Shown piece by piece: positions 19,908 to 28,300 of a stretch of DNA of 64,000 nucleotides. The stretch is from an uncultured Atopobiaceae bacterium. Lineage in GTDB: Bacteria; Actinomycetota; Coriobacteriia; Coriobacteriales; Atopobiaceae. A program made the position numbers and the translations under genes. Position 1 is the first letter of the stretch, and every line of letters begins with the position of its first letter. Location of the stretch: positions 1 to 64,000 of the forward strand of contig CAKVON010000007.1 in the NCBI GenBank assembly GCA_934792625.1. The letters run 5' to 3'. The notes under the pieces were generated by a model. It ran no database searches and was not told the DNA's origin. It saw nothing but the letters and a program-made list of their open reading frames with translations.

Positions 19908-19951
19908 ACGACGAGAGGGGATGCCCCCGCAGGGACATCCCCTCTCGTCGT
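19908..19951. terminator. Bidirectional terminator, sbcC / binding protein
   Basis: Perfect 16-bp stem 19908-19923 / 19936-19951 with a 12-base loop, between converging genes. Confidence 0.85.
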
Positions 19952-20006
19952 CTTGGCCGACCTTCTTGGTCGAGGCACTTGCGCTTCTTGTCGCGCGCCT
20001 TCGGCC

Positions 20007-20843
20007 CTAGAGGTCGGTGGTGCCGAACCACTTCTGCTTCAGCTCGTCCATCTTGCCGTTCTCCTCGAGGTTGGCGAGCGACTTGTTGACGGCAGTCTGC
20101 AGGGCCGTGTTGTCCTTGGCCATCACGATGCCGTACTGCTCGCCCGTCGGGACCTCGGCGCAGATCTTGAGGTCCTTGTAGGAGTTCTTGACCAGGTAGC
20201 CGGCGACGGGCAGGTCGGCGACGCAGGCGTCGTAGTTGCCCGCCATCGTGCCGGTGAAGCAGGAGACGTAGTCGTCCAGGGGCAGGACGGTGGCGTTGGG
20301 CAGGTTCTCCTTGGCCCAGGCCTCGCCGGTGGTGCCGGCGGAGCAGACGACGGTCACGCCCTTCTTGTTGAAGTCATCGAGCGAGGTCGCGGTCGAGTCC
20401 TTGCCTGCGAGGATGGCCTGGTTGGAGTCGAGGTAGGGATCGGAGAACGCGATCTCCTTCTTGCGCTCGTCGTTGATGGTGACGGCGGAGATGCAGACGT
20501 CGGCCTTGCCTCCGGCCTTGATGGTCGGGACGAGGGTGTCGAACTTCTGGGTCGGCAGGATCTCGGCCTCCAGGCCCATGTCCTCGGCGACGGCCTTGAT
20601 CAGGTCGATGTCGAATCCGGTGACGTCGTTGGAGCCGTCCTCGGAGAACTCCATCGGCGGGAAGCCGTTGGAGAACGCGACGGTCAGCTTGCCGTCGCTC
20701 ACCAGCTTCATGTCGGAGGCAGCCGCGTCGCCGGTGGTGGCGTCGCCGGCACTCGTGCCGCCGCAGGCGGTGGTCAGCGCGCAGGTGGCAACCAGTGCGA
20801 CGCCCATCAGGGCGCTGGCGATTCCCTTCTTCCAGTTGGCCAT
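20007..20843 (-). CDS. Amino-acid ABC transporter substrate-binding lipoprotein
   Basis: 278 aa, family 3 solute-binding protein. A signal peptide with lipobox LTTACGG predicts a lipoprotein on the outer face of the membrane. MEFSEDGSNDVTGFDIDLIKAVAEDMGLE and TIKAGGKADVCISAVTINDERKKEIAFSDPY (interrupted here to key segments) are the classic polar amino-acid-binding signatures. Start ATG 20843 follows AAAGGA. No permease or ATPase gene is adjacent. It lies downstream of arginine deiminase on the same strand, which suggests, but does not prove, arginine or ornithine as ligand. Confidence 0.92.
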   Translation of the reverse strand: MANWKKGIASALMGVALVATCALTTACGGTSAGDATTGDAAASDMKLVSDGKLTVAFSNGFPPMEFSEDGSNDVTGFDIDLIKAVAEDMGLEAEILPTQKFDTLVPTIKAGGKADVCISAVTINDERKKEIAFSDPYLDSNQAILAGKDSTATSLDDFNKKGVTVVCSAGTTGEAWAKENLPNATVLPLDDYVSCFTGTMAGNYDACVADLPVAGYLVKNSYKDLKICAEVPTGEQYGIVMAKDNTALQTAVNKSLANLEENGKMDELKQKWFGTTDL

Positions 20844-20908
20844 GGCTTGGTTCCTTTCGAGACTCGTGATTACCGGTCGTTTGCTTGCGAGAAGGACCGC
20901 GTGCTCGC

Positions 20909-20927
20909 GGCACTTCTCGGCAGTGCC
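20909..20927 (-). repeat. TGCCGAGAAG dispersed motif, copy 7 (intergenic, hairpin-capable)
   Basis: Core at 20913-20922. The flanks make an inverted repeat, GGCACT (20909-20914) and AGTGCC (20922-20927), around TCTCGGC. It sits between arcA and the binding-protein gene. Confidence 0.85.
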
Positions 20928-20931
20928 TTGC

Positions 20932-22143
20932 CTAGAGGTCCTCGCGCCAGATGGGCATGCTCATGCAGCGCGGGCCGCCCTTGCCGCGGGACAGCTCGGA
21001 GCCGTCGAACGTGTGGACGGTGATGCCCGCCTTGTCCAGAAGGTCGAGCGTGACGGGGTTACGGTCGTAGGAGACGACCTCGCCCGGACGGACGGTGAGC
21101 AGGTTGGCGCCGAGGTTGGAGGACTCCCAGCGGCCGGTGATGACGTCGCCGTTGCCGACGGGGATGAAGCGGACGGAGTCGACACCGGCTGCCGCGGCCA
21201 GGGCGTCGGCCCAGCCGCCGTCGACGAGGCTCGCCTGCACGCCGCCGTCGCCGGCCGCGGTGAGCTTGAAGACGGAGACGCTGTCCTTGATGAGGGCGTT
21301 GCACATGAAGGTGTCGCGGTCGATCATCGTGAGCATGCCGTCGAGGTGCATCACGTGCGGGTCGCGCGTGTGGAACGCGTAGACGGCCTCGTAGCCGCGG
21401 GCGAAGACGGACTTTGCGACGGACTCGATGGCGCCGGGCTGGGTCCTGCCGAAGCAGCCGATGCACAGGGCCTTGTCGGAGGCGACCATGACGTCGCCGC
21501 CCTCGATGCTCCACGGCGCGCTCATGTCGTATATGTCCTCGGCGGGATCGTTCGCGTACAGGTCGGCGTAGGCGTGGACGTACTTCATCAGGAGCGGCTC
21601 GCGCTGGCGGTAGCGCTTGCACATGTGCGAGAGCACGACGCCGTCGGCGACGTTGATGGAGGAGTCGCGCGCGAAGTAGGCGTTGGGCAGCGGCTCGACG
21701 ATAAACAGGTCGCCCTTCGAGACCATGCCGCCGAGGGTGTGGTCGTCGGCGAAGGCGGGGTCGTCGGAGCGGATGCCGCAGTAGACGGCCTCGACGAAGT
21801 CGTCGGTCGACATGGCGGCGTAGTGGTCGGCCACCGCGTCGCGGAGCTCGGGGGAGATGATGTTGGAGGCTGCGACGAACTCGGCGGTGAAGGCCTCGCG
21901 CGCCTGCGGCTTGGCCATCGCGGAGCGGAACAGGTCGCGCTGGTAGACGACCTCGGTGCCGCAGGAGCGCAGCGCGTCGGCGAAGCTGTCGTGCTCGACC
22001 TGTGCCTTGTCGAGGTAGGGGGTGTCCTGCAGCAGCATCTCGTCCAGGTGGAACGGGTGGACCCGGTGCAGCTCCTCCCCGGGTCGGGAGAGCATGACCC
22101 TCTTGAGCTCGCCGATTTCCGAGTACACGTGGATGTGCGACAT
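20932..22143 (-). CDS. arcA: Arginine deiminase
   Basis: 403 aa. Hydrolyses arginine to citrulline and ammonia, the first step of the energy-yielding arginine deiminase pathway, cytoplasmic. Active-site pieces in order: FARDSS (Asp, about residue 160), IEGGDV (Glu, about 214), HVMHLDGMLT (His, about 266) and the nucleophile Cys in GGPRCMSMP (about 393). Start ATG 22143 follows GAGGGGAG. Carbamoyltransferase (arcB), carbamate kinase (arcC) and the antiporter are not next to it, so the pathway genes are dispersed or partly absent. Confidence 0.97.
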   Translation of the reverse strand: MSHIHVYSEIGELKRVMLSRPGEELHRVHPFHLDEMLLQDTPYLDKAQVEHDSFADALRSCGTEVVYQRDLFRSAMAKPQAREAFTAEFVAASNIISPELRDAVADHYAAMSTDDFVEAVYCGIRSDDPAFADDHTLGGMVSKGDLFIVEPLPNAYFARDSSINVADGVVLSHMCKRYRQREPLLMKYVHAYADLYANDPAEDIYDMSAPWSIEGGDVMVASDKALCIGCFGRTQPGAIESVAKSVFARGYEAVYAFHTRDPHVMHLDGMLTMIDRDTFMCNALIKDSVSVFKLTAAGDGGVQASLVDGGWADALAAAAGVDSVRFIPVGNGDVITGRWESSNLGANLLTVRPGEVVSYDRNPVTLDLLDKAGITVHTFDGSELSRGKGGPRCMSMPIWREDL

Positions 22144-22222
22144 AAGACTCCCCTCGCCGTGTGAGTGACGAGGGGAATCTTATGGGAGTCGCGAGGGGGC
22201 CGGGCGGCACCAAAGCAACGCC

Positions 22223-22248
22223 GTAACAAACATAAAAACGTTCGTTAC
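22223..22248. promoter_or_regulatory. Candidate operator upstream of arcA
   Basis: Inverted repeat GTAACAAAC (22223-22231) and GTTCGTTAC (22240-22248), one mismatch, 8-base A-rich spacer, in an A+T-rich patch 80-105 bases before the arcA start. A second inverted repeat, TCGAATGG (22265-22272) / CCATTCGA (22297-22304), follows and overlaps the end of the DMT gene. Confidence 0.55.
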
Positions 22249-22283
22249 CACGGACGAAATTTAGTCGAATGGACTATTCATCA

Positions 22284-23294
22284 CTATTTATGCATACCAT
22301 TCGAACATGTGGCTATCTCGCCGTCCTTCTCGGCAGGGGTCGTGTCGCGGTTGACGAGGACGATGCCCAGGCACACCAGCGAAAGGGCCGCCAGGAAGAC
22401 GAACGGGTTGGTGTCGGCTCCCTCGCCGAGCAGCAGGGCCGAGAGGGCCACGCCGAAGACCGGGTTCATGAAGCCGAAGACGCTCACGCGCGAGACGGGG
22501 TTCACGGACAGCAGGCGCGCCCACAGCGAGTAGGCCATCGCCGAGATGAAGCCCATGTAGGCGATGAGGCCCACGGCGGGCGCGATGGCCTGCGGGTGCA
22601 GCTGCCCGCCCATGCCAAGGCCGATGCCCAAAAGCACCAGGCCGCCGATCACGAACTGCCAGCCGCTCAGAAGCACGCCGTCGTGCTCCTGCGAGTAGAT
22701 GCCGATCAGGCAGGTGGAGATCGCGCTGGAGATGCCGGACAGAAAGACCAGGCCCTCGCCGTCGAGGGCAAACGACAGCCCGCCCGAGGCGCCGCCCAGG
22801 TTGACGAGGGTGACGCCCGCCATGCCGACAACGCAGCCCAGGACCTTGTTGGCGTTGAGTCGGTCGGTGTGGAAGACGAGCGCGGCAAGCAGGATGCACA
22901 TGAAGGTCGAGCTGGACTCGATGATCGAGCTGGCCATGCCCGTCGCCTTGGACAGCCCCATGTAAAACAGGGTGTACTGGCCCACGGTCTGGAAGAGGGC
23001 GAGAACCAGAATCGGCCGGATGTCGGCCTTGCGCGGGACCAGTGGCTTGCGCTGGGCCAGGCTCATGCCCACGACCACCATGATGCCCGCGAGGGTAAAG
23101 CGGGTGCCGGCAAACAGCATCTGCGAGGCGGTGTCGCCGCTCGCGACGCCAAACAGCGCGTAGCCGAGCTTGATGCAGGGGAAGGCCGACCCCCACAGGC
23201 CGCAGCACGCCAGGGCGCCCAGCACCAGGCCCACGGGCGTCGCCAGAAACGTGCGCTTGCCGCCGTCCCCCTTGCCAGTCCCGATGCCTGCCAT
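22284..23294 (-). CDS. EamA/DMT-superfamily transporter
   Basis: About 336 aa, ten predicted membrane helices in two EamA repeats (LWGSAFPCIKLGYALFG in the first; FISAMAYSLWARLLSVNPVSRVSVFGFMNPVFG in the second). The family exports amino acids, nucleosides or other metabolites; the substrate is unknown. ATG 23294 is chosen because GGAGGGG precedes it closely; ATG 23309, five codons earlier, lacks a site. The C-terminal tail beyond the last helix reads TPAEKDGEIATCSNGMHK, of which PAEKD comes from a copy of the dispersed motif. Confidence 0.88.
   Translation of the reverse strand: MAGIGTGKGDGGKRTFLATPVGLVLGALACCGLWGSAFPCIKLGYALFGVASGDTASQMLFAGTRFTLAGIMVVVGMSLAQRKPLVPRKADIRPILVLALFQTVGQYTLFYMGLSKATGMASSIIESSSTFMCILLAALVFHTDRLNANKVLGCVVGMAGVTLVNLGGASGGLSFALDGEGLVFLSGISSAISTCLIGIYSQEHDGVLLSGWQFVIGGLVLLGIGLGMGGQLHPQAIAPAVGLIAYMGFISAMAYSLWARLLSVNPVSRVSVFGFMNPVFGVALSALLLGEGADTNPFVFLAALSLVCLGIVLVNRDTTPAEKDGEIATCSNGMHK
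22326..22335 (-). repeat. TGCCGAGAAG dispersed motif, copy 8
   Basis: GTCCTTCTCGGCAG within the last 17 codons of the DMT transporter, after its final membrane helix. Confidence 0.85.
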
Positions 23295-23420
23295 GGCCCC
23301 TCCATCCATGATGCCGTCTCGGGCGTTTGGCCCGCTGAATGTGACGATACACGTGTGCCGTGCGCTTTTGTATGGCCTGCCTGTCGGACGGCAGAGAAGT
23401 GCGGTGGCTGTTGTATGTGC

Positions 23421-23690
23421 CTATCTGGCCATTCTGCATGGGACGAGGTCGTAGATTGCGACCACGTCGGTCTTCTCGTCATAGGAGTAGATGAGGTCGA
23501 ACTGGCACACGACCATCTTGTAGACCCCGTCCCCGAAGGATTCCCTGATGGATGCGGGGAGGCTCCTGGAGCCAATGCGAGGAAAGGCCTCGATGGCGCG
23601 GAGGGTGTCCTCGAGCTTTGATATGACGCGTGGGGAGTGGAGGTCGGCGGCGCTTTCGAGAAAGCTCTCCGCGTAAAGAAGCCTAGCCAC
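23421..23690 (-). CDS. ParE/RelE-family toxin
   Basis: 89 aa. Toxin of a type II system; members cleave ribosome-bound mRNA (RelE) or poison gyrase (ParE), and the sequence alone does not decide which. RVISKLEDTLRAIEAFPRIGSRSL, then FGDGVYKMVVCQFDLIYSYDE and VAIYDLVPCR, follow the fold's helix-helix-sheet order. The start is taken as GTG 23690, which overlaps the antitoxin stop by 8 bases (GTGGCTAG); the longer open frame upstream lies inside the antitoxin gene. Confidence 0.85.
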   Translation of the reverse strand: MARLLYAESFLESAADLHSPRVISKLEDTLRAIEAFPRIGSRSLPASIRESFGDGVYKMVVCQFDLIYSYDEKTDVVAIYDLVPCRMAR

Positions 23691-23973
23691 GACTCGCCCT
23701 GCGTCTTGCAATCTCGGCAAGTGCGTTGTCGGTGCCCTCGACGAAGCGGCCCGACGCGATGTCATCGCGGCCTCGCTCGACGGCCATTCTCACGCGCTCC
23801 TCGTATGCGGCTGCCTCGGCGGCTTCGCGGAGCTTCTCGTCAAAGACCTTCTCGGAACAAAAGACGAAGGCCCCGTTGCCGTTCTCGGTGATGTGGACCA
23901 CGTCCTTGAGGGCGGCGTTCTTTACCTCGCGCTGCTTTGTTTTGAGGGCGGAAGACGAGTAGATGGTTGTCAT
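23683..23973 (-). CDS. Phd/YefM-like antitoxin
   Basis: 96 aa. MTTIYSSSALKTKQREVKNAALKDVVHITENGNGAFVFCSE (given in pieces: SSSALKTKQREV and HITENGNGAFVF) matches the Phd/YefM DNA-binding N-terminus, where the protein masks the target site and represses the operon. The C-terminal half (EERVRMAVERGRDDIASGRF) would bind the toxin. ATG 23973 follows GGAGGAG. Toxin and antitoxin genes overlap and are translationally coupled. Confidence 0.85.
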   Translation of the reverse strand: MTTIYSSSALKTKQREVKNAALKDVVHITENGNGAFVFCSEKVFDEKLREAAEAAAYEERVRMAVERGRDDIASGRFVEGTDNALAEIARRRASRG

Positions 23974-24022
23974 GGCTCCTCCGGGTGCGCACGGCTCTGT
24001 CTAGGCCTGTATCCAGTACCTA

Positions 24023-24051
24023 ATATGATACCCGATAGGGTTTTGAATCAA
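24023..24051 (-). promoter_or_regulatory. Promoter of the toxin-antitoxin pair
   Basis: Reading leftwards, -35 TTGATT (complement of 24046-24051), 17-base spacer, -10 TCATAT (complement of 24023-24028). A GTATC...GATAC inverted pair surrounds the -10 and may be the antitoxin site. Confidence 0.55.
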
Positions 24052-24096
24052 GTGTCGTATAAGAAGCTGCGGCAGACGCAGGGACCTAAAGAAATA

Positions 24097-24133
24097 GTCG
24101 GGGGGCGGGCCCTTGCGGCACCCGCCCCCCGAC
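24097..24133 (-). terminator. Terminator of the M42 peptidase gene
   Basis: Perfect 13-bp G+C stem 24097-24109 / 24121-24133. On the minus strand it is followed by TATTTCTTT. Confidence 0.85.
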
Positions 24134-24155
24134 TGACTGACGTGCTGGTTTGGCC

Positions 24156-25175
24156 TTAGAGTGTGACGTAGGCGCGCAGCAGCTCGTAGGTGTTGCGGAC
24201 GCCGTCCATGTGGGAGCGCTCGTAGTTGTGCGAGGCGTAGACGCCCGGGCCGATGAGGCCGTGGCGGATGTCGTAGCCGGCCGTGAGCGTGGCCTCGACG
24301 TCGGAGCCGTAGTGCGGGTAGACGTCGATGGCGTAGTCTATCCCGTTGGCCTTGGCAATCGCGGCAAGGTCGCTCACGACGTCATAGTTGTACGGGCCGC
24401 CGGAGTCCTTGGCGCAGATGGAGACCATGCGCTCGGTGCAGCCGAGGTCGGAGCCCACGCAGCCCATGTCGACGCTGATCATGTCGCGGGTGTCGGACGG
24501 CACGACGCTGCCGCCGTGGCCGACCTCCTCGTACACGGTGAACAGCAGCGAGACCTTGCGGCTGAGCTTGACCTCGCCCGCGGTCACGGCACGGGCCAGG
24601 CCCAGAAGGATCGCCGCGGAGAGCTTGTCGTCGAGGAAGCGGCTCTTGATGTAGCCGCTCTTGGTGATTGTGGTACGCGGGTCCATGGCGATGATGTCGC
24701 CCGTCTGAACGCCCAGGGCCTCGACCTCGTCCTTGGTGGAGACGTTCTCGTCCAGAAGAACCTCCATGTTCTTCTCGACAGGGTCGACGTCCTTGTCGGC
24801 GACGTGGGAGGAGGGTTCGGTGTTGAGGACCACGCCCGTGTAGACGCGGCCGTCGCGCGTGTGGACGGTGCAGTTCTCGCCGTCGGCAGTGCGCCACTGG
24901 TGGCCTCCGAGCGTCGTCGGGCGCAGGCGGCCGTTGTCCTTGATGGCGCGGACCATGGCACCGAGGGTGTCGACGTGGCTGGCGAGCACGAGCGGGTCGT
25001 CCTGGCCGCCGAGCTCGACGAGCACGTTGCCCTTGTTGGAGACCTCGGGGGCAAGGCCCATGTCCGTGAGGGTCCTGACCAGGTAGTCGGTGGCGTGCTT
25101 GGTGTAGCCGGTGGGGCTGGGGATGGCCGTGAGCTCGGTGAGGTGGCCGGCGATGTAGTCGAGCTGGGAATCCAT
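24156..25175 (-). CDS. M42-family metallo-aminopeptidase (glutamyl aminopeptidase/FrvX-like)
   Basis: 339 aa, cytoplasmic dinuclear metal exopeptidase. Metal ligands and catalytic residues are in place: LASHVDTLGA (His and Asp), SRFLDDKLSAA (bridging Asp), FTVYEEVGHGG (Glu pair), SVDMG (Asp) and the last ligand in HNYERSHMDG. Related proteins have also been called endoglucanases or deblocking aminopeptidases; the M42 peptidase call is safer. Start ATG 25175 has CGGAG upstream. Ends at a strong terminator. Confidence 0.9.
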   Translation of the reverse strand: MDSQLDYIAGHLTELTAIPSPTGYTKHATDYLVRTLTDMGLAPEVSNKGNVLVELGGQDDPLVLASHVDTLGAMVRAIKDNGRLRPTTLGGHQWRTADGENCTVHTRDGRVYTGVVLNTEPSSHVADKDVDPVEKNMEVLLDENVSTKDEVEALGVQTGDIIAMDPRTTITKSGYIKSRFLDDKLSAAILLGLARAVTAGEVKLSRKVSLLFTVYEEVGHGGSVVPSDTRDMISVDMGCVGSDLGCTERMVSICAKDSGGPYNYDVVSDLAAIAKANGIDYAIDVYPHYGSDVEATLTAGYDIRHGLIGPGVYASHNYERSHMDGVRNTYELLRAYVTL

Positions 25176-25247
25176 GTTCGATGCTCCGTTCTCGCTGTCT
25201 GGCGGCGCCCGTCGTCGGGCGCGCGTTGGTGTGGGTCGTTCGAGAAA

Positions 25248-25279
25248 GCCGCCCCGGGCTTGTGTGGGCCCGGGGCGGC
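25248..25279 (-). terminator. Terminator of purL
   Basis: Perfect 12-bp stem 25248-25259 / 25268-25279, downstream of purL on the minus strand. Confidence 0.75.
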
Positions 25280-25319
25280 GGTTGGGCGGTTGGTCCCGTC
25301 GGCGTGCGGGGCGCCTCTG

Positions 25320-28300
25320 TTACGAGAAGTACCTCACGCCGCTCTCGAAGATGGGCATGAACTTCTCGCCCGGAACGTTGGCGTACAGGCCGTCGCCACG
25401 GCGCTCGACGTGGCCCATCTTGCCGAAGACGCGGCCGTCGGGGCTGGTGATGCCCTCGACGCAGGCGACCGAGCCGTTGGGGTTGACGTCCAGGTTCATG
25501 CTGGGCTCGCCGCAGGCATCGACGTACTGGGTGGCAACCTGGCCGGCGGCGACCATCTTGGCGAGCACGTCGTCGTTGGCGACGAAGCGGCCCTCACCGT
25601 GGGAGATGGCCACGGTGTAGTCGCTGCCCTGCTCGCACTGGCTGAGCCACGGCGACATGTTGCTGGCGACGCGCGTGCGGACCAGGCGGCTCTGGTGGCG
25701 TCCGATGGTGTTGAAGGTGAGCGTGGGCGCGTCGGCGGTGGCGTCGACGATGTCGCCGTAGGGGACCAGGCCCAGCTTGACGAGAGCCTGGAAGCCGTTG
25801 CAGATGCCCAGCATCAGGCCGTCACGGGCCTGCAGCAGGTCACGCACGGCCTCGGTGACCTCGGGGGCGCGGAAGAACGCGGTGATGAACTTGGCCGAGC
25901 CGTCGGGCTCGTCGCCGCCGGAGAAGCCGCCGGGGATCATGACGATCTGGCTCTTGCGGATGCGCTCGGCCAGCTCGTGGGTGCTCTCGGCGACGGCCTC
26001 GGGCGTGAGGTTGTTGATGACGAGGACGTCGGCCTCGGCGCCGGCTGCCGTGAAGGCACGGGCGGAGTCGTACTCGCAGTTGTTGCCGGGGAAGACCGGG
26101 ATGATCACGCGCGGGCGGGCGATCTTGTCGCCGCCGTAGACGTGGACGTCCTTGGCGACGAAGTCGATCTTCTCGACGGCGGGCAGCTCGGCGTCGGCCG
26201 GGGTGCGGTAGGGGAACACGCCCTCGATGGCGCCCTCCCAGGCCTGCTGCAGCTGCGCGAGGTCGCACTTCTCGCCCTCGACCACGAACTCGTAGGCCTC
26301 GGTCGTGGTGCCGACGAGCTCGACGGCCACGTCGTCGGTCGCGACGGGCAGCTCGGCGCCGTCGGCGAGCTCCACCAGGAAGCTGCCGTAGGCGGGAACG
26401 AACAGGCTGTCTGCCGGGACGTCGGGGGAAAGCTCGACGCCCAGCTGGTTGCCGACGCACATCTTGAACAGGGCCTCGGCCTCGCCGCCGTAGCCAGGCG
26501 TCGAGACGGCCAGGGCGGCCCCGTCGGAGACGAGCCTCTCGATGGCGTCGAAGGTGGCCAGCAGGCCGGTGGCGCTCGGGCGATAGTCGTCGCCGTACTC
26601 GGCGGGCTCGACGCAGACGACGCGGTGGCCGGCACCCTTGAACTCGGGCGAGGTGGCGCGGGCGGCCTTGCCCACGGCGACGGCGAAGCTGATGAGGGTG
26701 GGCGGGACGTTGAGCTCGCCCTCGGCGTCCTCGAAGCTGCCGCTCATGGAGTCCTTGCCGCCGATGGCGCCGGCGCCCAGGTCCATCTGGGCCTCAAGCG
26801 CGCCCAGGACGGCCGCCATGGGCTTGCCCCAACGCTCGGGGTCGTTGCGCAGGCGCTCGAAGTACTCCTGGAACGAGAGGTAGGCGTCGCGGTGGCAGAA
26901 GCCGGCGGCGACGAGCTTGGAGACGCTCTCGACGACGGAGAGGTAGGCGCCGGCGAACTGGTTCTTCTCCATCAGATAGGGGTTGAAGCCCCAGGCCATG
27001 GCGGAGGCAGTGGTGGTCTCGCCGTCGACGGGGAACTTGGCGACCATCGCGGAGGTGGGGGTGAGCTGGGTCTTGCCGCCGAAGGGCATGAGGACCGTGG
27101 CCGCGCCGATGGTGGAGTCGAAGCGCTCGGACAGGCCCTTGTTGGAGGCGACGTTGATGTCGCTCACCAGCGACGCCATGCGCTCGGCGACCGTGTCGCC
27201 GGCCCACTCGGGCTCCCAGCGCTCGGCCTTGGTGACGTGAACGTCCATGTGCTTGGGGGCGCCGTTGCTGGCGAGGAACTCGCGGGACAGGTCGACGACG
27301 GTGTCGCCACGCCACGTGATGTGGACGCGCGGGTCCTCCGTGACGGTGGCGATGACGGTGGCCTCGAGGTTCTCCTCGCGGGCGTAGCCCATGAACTCGT
27401 CGACGTCGGCGGCAGCCAGCGCCACGGCCATGCGCTCCTGGCTCTCGGAGATGGCGAGCTCGGTGCCGTCGAGGCCCTCGTACTTCTTGGTCACGCGGTC
27501 GAGGTCGATGTCCAGGCCGTCGGCCAGCTCGCCCACGGCGACGGACACGCCGCCGGCGCCGAAGTCGTTGCAGCGCTTGATCAGGCGGCAGGCGTCGCCG
27601 CGGCGGAAGAGACGCTGGAGCTTGCGCTCGACGGGGGCGTTGCCCTTCTGGACCTCGGCACCGCACTCCTCAAGGCTCTCGACGTTCTGGGTCTTGGAGC
27701 TGCCGGTGGCGCCGCCGATGCCGTCACGGCCGGTGCGCCCGCCGAGAAGGACGATCTTGTCGCCGGGGGCGGGGCACTCGCGGCGGACGTGGCTGGCCGG
27801 GGTGGCGCCCACGACGGCGCCGACCTCCATGCGCTTGGCCACGTAGCCGGGGTGGTAGAGCTCGCTGACCTGGCCGGTGGCGAGGCCGATCTGGTTGCCG
27901 TAGCTGGAGTAGCCGGCGGCGGCGGTGGTCACGAGCTTGCGCTGCGGCAGCTTGCCGGCGCGCGTCTCGGACACCGGGACGGTGGGGTCGGCCGCGCCGG
28001 TCACGCGCATGGCCTGGTAGACGTAGCTGCGGCCGGACAGCGGGTCGCGGATGGCGCCGCCGACGCAGGTGGCCGCGCCGCCGAAGGGCTCGATCTCGGT
28101 CGGGTGGTTGTGGGTCTCGTTCTTGAAGAGGAACAGCCAGTCCTGGTCCTCGCCGTCGACGTCGACCGTGACCTTGACGGTGCAGGCGTTGATCTCCTCG
28201 GACTCGTCGAGGTTGGTGAGGATGCCCTGCTTCTTGAGCCACTTGGCGCCGATGGTGCCCATGTCCATGAGGCAGACGGGCTTGGCGTCGCGGCCGAGCT

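Noticed and set aside
20007..22143. Complete arginine deiminase operon
   Set aside because: Only arcA and a binding protein are here; arcB, arcC and an arginine/ornithine antiporter are not present nearby.
27737..27754. GCCGAGAAGGAC in purL as a motif copy
   Set aside because: It lacks the leading T and encodes the conserved LLGGRTGRDG of PurL, so protein constraint explains it.
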